From positions 1 to 50,337 of the forward strand of contig CAWZYX010000007.1 in NCBI GenBank assembly GCA_963966315.1: a DNA stretch of 50,337 nt, written 5' to 3'. Positions 7,642 through 15,562 of this stretch are shown in pieces (positions within the stretch are counted from its first letter, which is position 1; each line of letters begins with the position of its first letter). Both the position numbers and the translations under genes were made by a program. The notes under the pieces were generated by a model that saw nothing but the letters and a program-made list of their open reading frames with translations, was not told where the DNA came from and did no database searches. Source of the DNA: Winogradskyella_A sp963966315. Its GTDB lineage: Bacteria; Bacteroidota; Bacteroidia; Flavobacteriales; Flavobacteriaceae.

Positions 7642-9912
7642 ATGAAAATCATTCAACAATCTAGTAAAGCCCAGGATCGGACACTTAATATCTGGTTCCA
7701 GAAACTTCAACAAGGAGAGATCAAGTTACCTCGATTTCAGCGATTTCAAGCATGGGATAAAAGACGTATTACAAGCCTACTTGAAACAATATCCTATAAT
7801 TTACCGCTTGGGGTGACCCTTTTACTTGAGGTAGATGAGGAAAAGTTTATTTCAAGATACCTTGCTACAGCGCCAGAAACAGGGGTGAAGGTCAATGAGC
7901 ACCTTCTTGATGGACAGCAACGATTGACAGCTCTGTGGCGAAGTATGAACAACAATTATGAAAATGAAACTTACTTCATTTACATACCAGAATTTGATAA
8001 GGAAGATGACAGTATTGAAAGTGACGATATGATGGCATATTGCCAAGGAAGATGGTCCAGAAAAGGAAAAAGATACCCTATTTGGGCAGATAATCCGAGT
8101 GCGTGTTTTAAAAAAGGTCTTATTCCCATGAATTTATTGAGACCAATGGATATTAAATCTGAGATTGATGGTTGGATTAAAGAAGCAGTTGAAGGCTTAG
8201 AACCAAAGAATAGGCAAGATCCAGAATTCGTTGATAAGTTCATTGCCTATAATGATGCTAAGACAGCTTTAGACAAAAAAATCACTGAGCTTCGAGAAAT
8301 TGTTAGTCATTATAATCTGCCTTTTTTATCATTACCTTCTAGTACCCCAAAGGAAGTAGCATTGAAAGTGTTTATTAATATGAATACTAACACCAAACCA
8401 CTTTCAATTTATGATGTCATTGTTGCTGAAATTGAAAGTGTAAAAGGTGTCTCACTTCATGATTTGCAATCTCACCTTGATGAAAAACACCCAAGAGTAG
8501 CTAATTATTTCTCGCTTGAACAACTAATTCTGGCAACTTCTGCCCTACTACAAGACAAGTTTCCGAATAATACAGGTATGCTCAATATGAGCAAAGGGAA
8601 AATGGTGGAAAACTGGGATATTTTGGAAGACGGTTTAAGCAAAATGAGCACATTCCTTACTAATGAGGGTATTTATAATAGACAGCTCTTACCCACTAAT
8701 GCGGTTTTGGCTGTTATAGCAGCATTGTATAGTGTAATACCTGAAACACTAGATGAACGAGGTAAAGCAGAAATATTATTAAAGAAATACTTATGGTCTT
8801 CTTTCTTTACTGACCGGTATGAAAACACTGCTGCAACAAGAGCCTTTAAAGATTTCAGTATGCTTAAGAGAATTATTCTTAAGGATCACAAGGAGAACGG
8901 ACTTCCTTATCATGAAGATGATGTGCCAGTTTTAAATAGGGAGTTACATTCAATTTCAGATATAGAATTTTTAACAAGGACAGGATGGCCGAAGCGAGAG
9001 AACATTAGAGCAAGGGCTATTATGTGTGTTGCTTCAAAACTTGGTGCTTTTGATTTTTCTGATGGGCAAAAACTTACCATCGAGAATCTTTCTAACAGAG
9101 ATTATCACCATATATTTCCAAGAGCTATTCTTCAGGAATTGGATATTAATCCAGATCTGGCACTCAACTGCGCAATCATTACATCTAGTACTAATAAGAG
9201 CCTTGGAGCCAAAGCACCGATTCAATACATTAAAGAAAAATATAATGTGTTTGATGAACAGACAATCAAACACAGGCTTCATACGCATTTGATTCCAACG
9301 GCTCGACTTACTGAGCTAGAAGACACTCATAATGGTGATGAAAATTATTTAAAGAGACAGTTTGAAATGTTTGTACGTGAACGTGCGGCTCTTATTAAAG
9401 AAGCAGCTGAGCAGCTTTGTGAAGGCAAACATATTTCAGTTGAAAGTATTTTATCGAGCAACACTGGCGTTTCAATTGAAGTAAGGGAGCTTGATGAAGA
9501 AATTAGTAAGATTGAGTTAGCTACCCGTAAACTTATCGCTGAAAAGCTAACGTTAACTAGTCAAGGGTTACAAACTCTTTTTAACCCCAAAATCCTGGAA
9601 TCTGCGCAAGGAAAATACAACAGTTGGCTGCGTAAAAACCCCGGTGAAGAAGTTGAAAATCCGATGTCTATAAGAACCGTTTTAAACAATCTTACCCTTT
9701 CTGAATATAAGGACATACTAGTTTCTAAGAACAACTGGGCTATGTTTGAAGATGTCTTTGAAACTAAGGGTAATGTATTAAACAGATACACGCAATTAGG
9801 GACGATGAGAAACCGTATACGACATGATAATAAATTGAATACGGTGGAAAGAAAAGATGGTGAAGCTGCTATTGAATGGTTCAATAAATGCCTAATTGAT
9901 TACATAATATAG
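7642..9912 (+). CDS. DUF262/HNH (GmrSD-type) restriction protein with HEPN-like C-terminus
   Basis: The 756-aa protein carries the DUF262 signature DGQQRLTAL (Asp90-Gly91-Gln92-Gln93-Arg94), the ParB/Srx-fold nucleotidase motif of GmrS. It then has a DUF1524-type HNH region NRDYHHIFPR (His489-His490) followed by N and K positions (NCAIITSSTNKSLGAKAP), the nuclease part of GmrD. Both halves are in one chain, as in single-protein type IV enzymes. Residues about 600-756 form an extra domain ending in RNRIRHDN (Arg723...His728), again an R-N-X3-H pattern like HEPN/Swt1-type domains. The family is known to use NTPs and cut modified DNA. The modification recognised here is unknown. It sits between hsdS and hsdR and abuts both neighbours. 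Confidence 0.85.
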   Translation: MKIIQQSSKAQDRTLNIWFQKLQQGEIKLPRFQRFQAWDKRRITSLLETISYNLPLGVTLLLEVDEEKFISRYLATAPETGVKVNEHLLDGQQRLTALWRSMNNNYENETYFIYIPEFDKEDDSIESDDMMAYCQGRWSRKGKRYPIWADNPSACFKKGLIPMNLLRPMDIKSEIDGWIKEAVEGLEPKNRQDPEFVDKFIAYNDAKTALDKKITELREIVSHYNLPFLSLPSSTPKEVALKVFINMNTNTKPLSIYDVIVAEIESVKGVSLHDLQSHLDEKHPRVANYFSLEQLILATSALLQDKFPNNTGMLNMSKGKMVENWDILEDGLSKMSTFLTNEGIYNRQLLPTNAVLAVIAALYSVIPETLDERGKAEILLKKYLWSSFFTDRYENTAATRAFKDFSMLKRIILKDHKENGLPYHEDDVPVLNRELHSISDIEFLTRTGWPKRENIRARAIMCVASKLGAFDFSDGQKLTIENLSNRDYHHIFPRAILQELDINPDLALNCAIITSSTNKSLGAKAPIQYIKEKYNVFDEQTIKHRLHTHLIPTARLTELEDTHNGDENYLKRQFEMFVRERAALIKEAAEQLCEGKHISVESILSSNTGVSIEVRELDEEISKIELATRKLIAEKLTLTSQGLQTLFNPKILESAQGKYNSWLRKNPGEEVENPMSIRTVLNNLTLSEYKDILVSKNNWAMFEDVFETKGNVLNRYTQLGTMRNRIRHDNKLNTVERKDGEAAIEWFNKCLIDYII

Positions 9913-12900
9913 ATGAGCAATTTTCAGTTTTTACATAAAGAATGGTTATCACTTTATAAAAAGCTAAGTAAAGCAGAGCAACGGGTCTTTACTGAACCGG
10001 TTTCTAGTGCAAGTTATTGTAGGTTAGTTTTGGAAGAGATGGTTCATCAATTATATGATCTCGAATTCCTCGAAAAACCTTTCAATCAAGAATTGCATAA
10101 CCTCATGAAGTATGAGGAGATGAAAAATATTTTACCCTCTCAATTGGTTGAGGGTCTTCATATAGTTCGTAAAATCGGAAATAGAGCCTCACATTATGGC
10201 AAAAAGGTGCCCTCTAAAGATGCCTTAGTAAGCATTCGATATGTCTATGATTTTACTAAATGGTTCGCTCAAACCTACAGTCAAGAATTACCAGATCTTC
10301 CTGGAGGCTTTGATGAATCCTTCTTACCAAAAATTGGAGAAAGGCAGCGGATAATTAAGGAACAGCAAAAGGAGCAAGAAAAAGAGCGACAGACGTTAAT
10401 TGCTCGAATTGAAAAATTAGAGGCTGAGAGGCAAAGTATTTTAGAGAAGGCTCAAGAAAACGAGTTTGCATTAAAGGCTTATAATGAAGAACGTATTGCT
10501 GCGGCAAAAGCAGTCCAGAAACAAAAGGAACAACGTGTAATTCCAATTACAACAGAGTTTACAGAAGCTGAGACAAGAAAACATTTAATTGATGTGCTTC
10601 TCAAGGAGGCTGGTTGGTCAGATCTTCAAAGGGGTAGAGATTTAGAATACCCGGTTAAGGGTATGCCCATTACGACGGATAATCCTAAAGGTAATGGCTT
10701 CGTGGATTATGTTTTATGGGATGATAATGGTAAACCATTAGCATTAGTAGAAGCAAAGCGTTCATCTGTTGATTTGGAACAAGGGCGACATCAAGCATTT
10801 TTGTATGCTAATTGCCTTGAAGAAATGCATGGTCAAAGACCAATCATATTCTATTCGAATGGCTATGAATCTAAAATATGGGAGGATACCTTTTATAGCA
10901 CTCCTAGACTGGTAAATGGATTTTACACTAAAGAAGAATTACAGTGGTTAATCCAAAGAAGATCTACAATAAAAGATCTTAGAAATGCTGAAATTGATCC
11001 CCAAATTGTAAATAGGCCATACCAGTTAGAAGCAATTAATCGATTAGCAGAAAGTTTCATTGTAGATTCTCCTTCTGGTATAAGAGGAAACAAAAGAAGA
11101 GCCCTTTTAGTCATGGCGACAGGAAGTGGTAAAACTAGAACTGCTGCTGCTCTGGTAGATGTGCTATTTAAAAATAATTGGGTAAAAAGAGTCTTGTTTC
11201 TGGCTGATAGAAATGCCTTGGTTACGCAAGCTAAGAATAGTTTTAGGGAGCATTTACCCGAACTGTCATCAATTGATTTAACACAGGAAAAAGAAAATGA
11301 TTCTACTCGCTTAGTATTCAGTACTTATCCCACAATGATGAATAAAATAGATAACATAAGATCTACTGATGGTAGATTTTATGGTGTCGGGCATTTTGAT
11401 ATAATTATTGTCGATGAGGCACATAGATCAATCTACAACAGGTATAAGGCGATTTTCGATTATTTTGATGCTGCTCTAGTTGGATTGACTGCTACACCAA
11501 AAGAGGGGATAGATCATAATACCTACGAACTTTTTGAGTGTGCCAATGGTGATCCTACTTTTTTATATGAATTACACCAGGCGATACCACAATACTTAAG
11601 TCCATATAAAAATATAGATGTATCGACAGATTTTATCCGGGGGGGGATTAAATACAAAGAGTTGTCGGAAGAGGACAAATTGAAGTATGAAGAGACTTTT
11701 GAAGACCAAACTACTGGATTGTTTCCAGAAGAAATAAGTTCCAGTGCCATGAATAAGTGGCTATTTAATAAGGACACCGTCATCAAGGTGTTGGATACTC
11801 TTATGGAGCATGGTCTCAAAATTGAAGGCGGCGACAAAATAGGACGTACAATTATATTTGCAGTTAATCAAAAACATGCGCAATTCATAGTCGATTGTTT
11901 CACTGAAAGATATCCAGATAAGCCTTCTGGGTTTATTGCAACTATACACAACAAAGTCTCTCATGCTCAAAGTTTAATCGATGCTTTTTGTGATAAGTAT
12001 GAAGAAAAGAACCCACAAATAGCGGTATCAGTAGATATGATGGATACTGGGATTGATGCAATTAGAGTATTAAATCTAGTGTTCTTTAAAGTAGTAAGGT
12101 CCTATGCTAAATTTTGGCAAATGATTGGACGTGGCACAAGACTTTGTGAAGACGTCTATGGTCCTGGACAGCCTAAAGATCATTTTTTAATATTTGATGT
12201 TTGTGGAAACTTCGAATTCTTTGATGTTCAGAAAAGAGGTAAGGAAACGACCATGAGTAAGTCCATTAGCCAGAATATTTTTGAAACTAGATTGCACCTA
12301 GCAAGACTATTATCTGAAACTGGTGATTCTGAAGATTTACTTTTATCAAATTCAATACGCGACAAACTTCATAGGGAGATTCAGAGCTTGGATAAATCCA
12401 GGTTTCAGGTTGCTATGAATTTGAAGTATGTTGATCAATTCAGTAACAGGTATAAATGGAATAATATATCCAGTAACGATGTACATATCATTGAAGAATA
12501 CCTTTCAGAATTACCCTTACCAGATAAAGTGGATGAGACTGCCAGAAGATTTGATCTAATGATGTTGAAGCTTCAGCAAGCAACTTTGTTAATGGCCGGA
12601 ACGAAAAAGAACTTTGAGAATAAACTAGTTGAAATTGCTGAAGGTTTAAGTAAAAAGTACACAATCCCTGATGTCTTAAAGTCAAGACCAATTATTGAAG
12701 GCGTCGTGAGGCAAGGCTTTTTTGAAGGTGTTTCTCAAAAGAAGTTAGATGAAGTTAGGGATGAACTTAGAGAGTTAGTAAAATATCTAGACACGTCATC
12801 AAGAACTGTTGTGTATACTAACATGATTGATTCTGAGGTCACTTTGAAAGTTAATGAAGCTGATTTAAATAGTAATTATGGTGTTGCCTATAGAAGACGG

Positions 12901-13350
12901 GTGGAAAGTTATATTCGAGAAAATAAGCATCAATTGACCATTTCTAAACTCGTGAATAACCAGCCGATTACTTCTAAAGAGCTTACACATTTAGAAAAAT
13001 TACTTTTTGACAATGAAGACCGAGGCACTAAAGAGGATTTTATAAAAGAATATGGAGAAGAACCCTTGGGTGTTTTTATTAGAAGCCTGGTTGGACTGGA
13101 TACTAAGGCTGCTCAGAGTGCATTTACCGAATTTATTCAAACAGGAAATTTAAGTGCGGATCAAATGACTTTTATCCAAAGGATAATATCGTTTTTAACT
13201 GTAAACGGAACTATTGATCCATCAATGTTATTTGAACCACCATTTACAGATATGAATGATCAAGGTATACTCGGTGTTTTTGATGATGGGCAGGCTCAAA
13301 GGGTAATAAACATTATTGAGCGGATTAACGAGAATGCAGAGGCCGGATAA
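9913..13350 (+). CDS. hsdR: Type I restriction-modification system, restriction subunit HsdR
   Basis: The 1145-aa protein begins directly after the DUF262 gene stop. The N-terminal ~125 residues form a DUF4145/HEPN-like helical domain (IVRKIGNRASHYG near 90-100). A coiled coil (about 140-205) follows. The HsdR_N nuclease has Asp265 (FVDYVLW) and Glu280-Ala-Lys282 (LVEAK), a PD-(D/E)XK site. The superfamily 2 translocase has Walker A ATGSGKT (402-408), DEAH (501-504), GLTATP, and motif VI QMIGRGTRL. The C-terminal helical part binds the methylase core. All catalytic motifs are present, so it should be active: ATP-driven DNA translocation and cleavage of unmethylated DNA. It is separated from hsdS by about 4.1 kb of other genes, which is unusual for hsdMSR. 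Confidence 0.95.
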   Translation: MSNFQFLHKEWLSLYKKLSKAEQRVFTEPVSSASYCRLVLEEMVHQLYDLEFLEKPFNQELHNLMKYEEMKNILPSQLVEGLHIVRKIGNRASHYGKKVPSKDALVSIRYVYDFTKWFAQTYSQELPDLPGGFDESFLPKIGERQRIIKEQQKEQEKERQTLIARIEKLEAERQSILEKAQENEFALKAYNEERIAAAKAVQKQKEQRVIPITTEFTEAETRKHLIDVLLKEAGWSDLQRGRDLEYPVKGMPITTDNPKGNGFVDYVLWDDNGKPLALVEAKRSSVDLEQGRHQAFLYANCLEEMHGQRPIIFYSNGYESKIWEDTFYSTPRLVNGFYTKEELQWLIQRRSTIKDLRNAEIDPQIVNRPYQLEAINRLAESFIVDSPSGIRGNKRRALLVMATGSGKTRTAAALVDVLFKNNWVKRVLFLADRNALVTQAKNSFREHLPELSSIDLTQEKENDSTRLVFSTYPTMMNKIDNIRSTDGRFYGVGHFDIIIVDEAHRSIYNRYKAIFDYFDAALVGLTATPKEGIDHNTYELFECANGDPTFLYELHQAIPQYLSPYKNIDVSTDFIRGGIKYKELSEEDKLKYEETFEDQTTGLFPEEISSSAMNKWLFNKDTVIKVLDTLMEHGLKIEGGDKIGRTIIFAVNQKHAQFIVDCFTERYPDKPSGFIATIHNKVSHAQSLIDAFCDKYEEKNPQIAVSVDMMDTGIDAIRVLNLVFFKVVRSYAKFWQMIGRGTRLCEDVYGPGQPKDHFLIFDVCGNFEFFDVQKRGKETTMSKSISQNIFETRLHLARLLSETGDSEDLLLSNSIRDKLHREIQSLDKSRFQVAMNLKYVDQFSNRYKWNNISSNDVHIIEEYLSELPLPDKVDETARRFDLMMLKLQQATLLMAGTKKNFENKLVEIAEGLSKKYTIPDVLKSRPIIEGVVRQGFFEGVSQKKLDEVRDELRELVKYLDTSSRTVVYTNMIDSEVTLKVNEADLNSNYGVAYRRRVESYIRENKHQLTISKLVNNQPITSKELTHLEKLLFDNEDRGTKEDFIKEYGEEPLGVFIRSLVGLDTKAAQSAFTEFIQTGNLSADQMTFIQRIISFLTVNGTIDPSMLFEPPFTDMNDQGILGVFDDGQAQRVINIIERINENAEAG

Positions 13351-13395
13351 AATAGTGTGAAAATAGTTTGAAGTAATTTAAGGGCCCAAAAGGTT

Positions 13396-13884
13396 ATGGT
13401 TGATAAAAATGAACTAGCATCACAATTAAATTTTCTTTACAAAACAGAGCAAAAGATTGCAAAAATGATTGAAGAATCAGGGTTGAGATTCTCGATAAAC
13501 AAATTGACAGCGGTTCTTGGTGAGTATTATGTATATAGAACATTGAGTGATGAACCAGATCTCTTTGAATCAATTGAGCCTCAAACGATATCAAATGCTG
13601 ATTTTGATTTAAAGGGACAAATTTCTGTGAACTCACCTCTTTCAGGTTATTTTGATTTTGGCGAAATAAGGATAGAGGTAAAAACAAGACGTAATCAGAA
13701 AGGCTCGAAATATCTAAGTAGTGTTAAGCCTGAAAAGTTCGATTTATTATGTGTTGTTGATATTGCAGCTAATTATAATTTAAATCAGATATTTTTTGTC
13801 AAAAGTGAAACCGCTCAAAAATTTCTCGATACAAAACGACAGAGGTTAATTTTTAAAGAGCACATGGCTTTTTTGAAATTATAA
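13396..13884 (+). CDS. Small candidate PD-(D/E)XK nuclease
   Basis: The 162-aa protein starts 45 nt after hsdR. The order Glu43 (LGEYYVYRTL), Asp71 (NADFDLKG), Glu94-Val-Lys96 (IRIEVKTRR) is the pattern of a PD-(D/E)XK restriction-endonuclease fold: helix Glu, strand Asp, strand ExK. A following KYLSSVKPEKFDLLCVVDI resembles the strand-helix that completes the core. The N-terminal 40 residues are helical. It is the last gene of the island. I cannot name a family. It may be a stand-alone nuclease or an accessory of the RM system. Confidence 0.6.
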   Translation: MVDKNELASQLNFLYKTEQKIAKMIEESGLRFSINKLTAVLGEYYVYRTLSDEPDLFESIEPQTISNADFDLKGQISVNSPLSGYFDFGEIRIEVKTRRNQKGSKYLSSVKPEKFDLLCVVDIAANYNLNQIFFVKSETAQKFLDTKRQRLIFKEHMAFLKL

Positions 13885-13900
13885 CGAAACACTTTTTCTA

Positions 13901-13971
13901 ATAAGTAAAACTACTTATGAAATTCAATTTGATTAATTTGTAGTAAACAAAGGTGACCTTTTCGACACCTT
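13901..13971. other. Two short inverted repeats between the last island gene and the tRNA fragment
   Basis: ATAAGTA/TACTTAT (13901-13907 and 13912-13918, 4-nt loop) and AAGGTG/CACCTT (13950-13955 and 13966-13971) lie between the nuclease stop and the tRNA remnant. The second is followed by a T-rich stretch and could end the island transcript. Either could be arm-type binding sites of an integrase. Assignment is uncertain. Confidence 0.3.
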
Positions 13972-14013
13972 ATTTATTTATTAGATCATAACATATTGAG
14001 CAAAAGGCTTTAA

Positions 14014-14045
14014 TGGTCGCTGGTTCGAGTCCAGCTCCCGCTACA
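14014..14045 (+). other. tRNA 3'-end fragment, probable attachment site (attR)
   Basis: This is a T arm with a perfect 5-bp stem (GCTGG 14019-14023, TTCGAGT loop, CCAGC 14031-14035), followed by the 3' acceptor strand TCCCGCT and A, then CA. The preceding TGGTC fits a variable loop. No matching 5' acceptor strand (NGCGGGA), D arm or sensible anticodon arm lies upstream, so only the 3' part is present. Integrases often use tRNA 3' ends as att sites and displace such a fragment to the far side of the island. The acceptor is compatible with an initiator-Met-like or Gly-like tRNA; I leave the identity open. Confidence 0.65.
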
Positions 14046-14050
14046 AAGAA

Positions 14051-14078
14051 AACCAGTTGCAACGCAACTGGTTTTTTT
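14051..14078 (+). terminator. Rho-independent terminator behind the tRNA fragment
   Basis: The perfect 10-bp stem AACCAGTTGC/GCAACTGGTT (14051-14060, 14064-14073) has a 3-nt loop and runs into seven T residues (14072-14078). It is presumably the native terminator of the tRNA whose 3' end lies just upstream. Confidence 0.8.
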
Positions 14079-14120
14079 ATAGAAGTAGATCCAGCACTTG
14101 TGCTTTGATCTACTTCTATA
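14078..14120. repeat. 14-bp perfect inverted repeat (hairpin)
   Basis: TATAGAAGTAGATC (14078-14091) and its exact complement (14107-14120) flank a 15-nt loop, which itself contains AGCAC/GTGCT. It is directly downstream of the tRNA terminator. It is symmetric and has no coding content. It may be a second terminator or part of a small palindromic element. Confidence 0.7.
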
Positions 14121-14147
14121 AAAACCATTGACTGCTCTTGCAGTCAC

Positions 14148-14360
14148 GGTTTTCTTTGTAAAGCCCTCCCCACTCTGGACCATTCTGACGTTGGAGTCAG
14201 AATGAATCCAGCCATCTTCAACATTTTTAAATTTCTAATGGAAAGAAATTGGTTCGATAACTTTTAAGCATGAAAAAGATGGCTTTGCCATCTGGTTTTC
14301 TTTGTAAAGCCCTACCCACTCTGGACCATTCTGACATTGGAGTCAGAATGAATCCAGCCA
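14148..14360. repeat. 67-bp direct repeat, two copies, each with an internal hairpin
   Basis: Copies at 14148-14214 and 14294-14360 differ at only two positions by eye. Each starts GGTTTTCTTTGTAAAGCCCT, contains the 9-bp hairpin CATTCTGAC/GTCAGAATG with a 6-nt loop, and ends in AATCCAGCCA. Each is preceded by a different 7-bp terminator-like hairpin (14129-14146; AGATGGC/GCCATCT at 14277-14293). There is no open frame. It looks like a dispersed structured repeat rather than a gene. Confidence 0.75.
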
Positions 14361-14388
14361 CTGAATCATTTAGGAAGTGATGGGATAG

Positions 14389-14544
14389 TTATTGAATAAA
14401 CAGCAACTGTTTTCTGATGTACAACTGGCAATTTATCAAGCCGAGATATGAGGCATTCACGCTGACATGAAAACGCGATATGAACATGATAAAGAGCTCC
14501 TCGATTCTCTATTGCTTTTAATTGATGATTACCAGGTCGAATAA
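14389..14544 (+). pseudogene. Short degraded coding remnant
   Basis: One frame reads about 20 codons (LLNKQQLFSDVQLAIYQAEI), a TGA, then a further run including ATG at 14467 and MKTRYEHDKELLDSLLLLID to a TAA at 14542-14544. Both parts have a protein-like composition and are separated by a single stop. It may be debris of a mobile-element or accessory gene at the island edge. Identity unknown; weak call. Confidence 0.25.
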
Positions 14545-14632
14545 ACGGTTCTCATCTTCTCAACTTTAGGTTCAGAGGAAGCGGTAATAAGTTTATTCAG
14601 GAATGTAGCCAGACAATTTTGGCAGGCAAAGA

Positions 14633-14664
14633 AAAATCCCATCAGATCTCTCTGATGGGATTTT
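14633..14664 (-). terminator. Bidirectional terminator hairpin
   Basis: The perfect 14-bp stem AAAATCCCATCAGA/TCTGATGGGATTTT has a 4-nt TCTC loop, 31 nt downstream of the leftward gene that ends at 14696. A/T runs flank both sides. Confidence 0.85.
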
Positions 14665-14695
14665 AAATCAAGATGAATTTTGGTTAATTCCGGGT

Positions 14696-15397
14696 CTACC
14701 AGGATTTTAATAAGATACGAAGTCCGGAACGCACTAAGGAGACTTCTCCCTGAGCTTCGCGGCGTTTTTCCCATGCTTTACTGTTGGCCTCGCGCTCTGC
14801 CTCAGTTCTTAAAACATAAGAGCCACCAATCGCTGTTTTAAAGTCCTGGAAGCGAGCAATAATCCAAACATTGGCACCATCAGGACCACGACCAATACTG
14901 ATATTGCCCATGGAATTGGTCATGCCGTCAGGCAAATTATCTTCCATATATGCCTTATGTGCAGTTTCAAATTTGGACATACTCTCCACATTTAGCAGAT
15001 AATACCTTTGAAATGGGTAAGGTTCCTCGGATTCTCCGTGGTTGGTAATGGTGCGTCCGCTTGCCGAACTAAACCCTGATTCTGTTTGTTGATTCACCCT
15101 GGTTAGGAAGAGGTTCCAGGTGTCATCTCCCCCGGAATACATGTCGCCCATGGCATCCAGACTACCTGAAAAAACCACGGAGTGAGAAAAGTTGTTCCCG
15201 CTGTCATTAAAGTGATTTTCGTAGAGAGACACCGTGACGCCCTCTGGTTTGTTCTCCGAGAAATAATCATCGAATAGGTTAAATACCGATGCCACATCCT
15301 GAGATTCCACCGTGAAATTGTAGACCGTAAAATACGAGTCCTGGGCATTACAAACGACCCCTAAAAACAGGGCACAGATTAAAATGAATTGTTTCAT
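14696..15397 (-). CDS. Secreted or periplasmic protein of unknown function
   Basis: The 233-aa protein starts with a clear signal peptide (MKQFILICALFLGVVCNAQ, cleavage after NAQ). The mature part alternates strands and helices with two similar halves (YFTVYNFTVESQDVASVF and YYLLNVESMSKFETAHKAY), which suggests a duplicated ferredoxin-like fold of the kind seen in dimeric alpha-beta barrel proteins. No catalytic motif is visible. It is a single-gene transcript, with a strong hairpin terminator after it. The ATG at 15397 fits the signal peptide exactly. Confidence 0.75.
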   Translation of the reverse strand: MKQFILICALFLGVVCNAQDSYFTVYNFTVESQDVASVFNLFDDYFSENKPEGVTVSLYENHFNDSGNNFSHSVVFSGSLDAMGDMYSGGDDTWNLFLTRVNQQTESGFSSASGRTITNHGESEEPYPFQRYYLLNVESMSKFETAHKAYMEDNLPDGMTNSMGNISIGRGPDGANVWIIARFQDFKTAIGGSYVLRTEAEREANSKAWEKRREAQGEVSLVRSGLRILLKSW

Positions 15398-15446
15398 AAT
15401 TACATTGAGATTTAGTTAATGATTAATTAATAGTCCCCGGAAGATA

Positions 15447-15460
15447 GGTATAATTATACC
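15447..15460. promoter_or_regulatory. 14-bp perfect palindrome upstream of the secreted-protein gene
   Basis: GGTATAATTATACC lies about 50 bp before the leftward ATG at 15397, in the gap between the usp terminator and this gene. It could be an operator or overlap the promoter. No regulator is identifiable. Confidence 0.35.
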
Positions 15461-15497
15461 ATTTCCACGTTTTCCATCCATTGGAAACCTGAAAATT

Positions 15498-15532
15498 TTA
15501 AAAATAAAAGCCTCCCGTACATACAGGAGGCT
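15498..15532 (-). terminator. Terminator of the universal stress protein gene
   Basis: The inverted repeat AGCCTCC (15509-15515)/GGAGGCT (15526-15532) reads on the minus strand as a GC-rich stem followed by TTTTATTTTT. It lies 31 nt downstream of the usp stop. Confidence 0.75.
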
Positions 15533-15562
15533 CCTTGTTCGAACTATAATTATCAAAATAAA

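Larger units (their letters stand above)
14042..14160. repeat. 13-bp inverted repeat enclosing nested hairpins
   Basis: TACAAAGAAAACC (14042-14054) and its exact complement GGTTTTCTTTGTA (14148-14160) bracket three nested stem-loops: 14051-14073, 14078-14120 and 14129-14146 (TGACTGC/GCAGTCA). The whole 119-bp block is therefore palindromic at two levels, like a miniature inverted-repeat element. A third copy of the arm is at 14294-14306. Confidence 0.6.
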
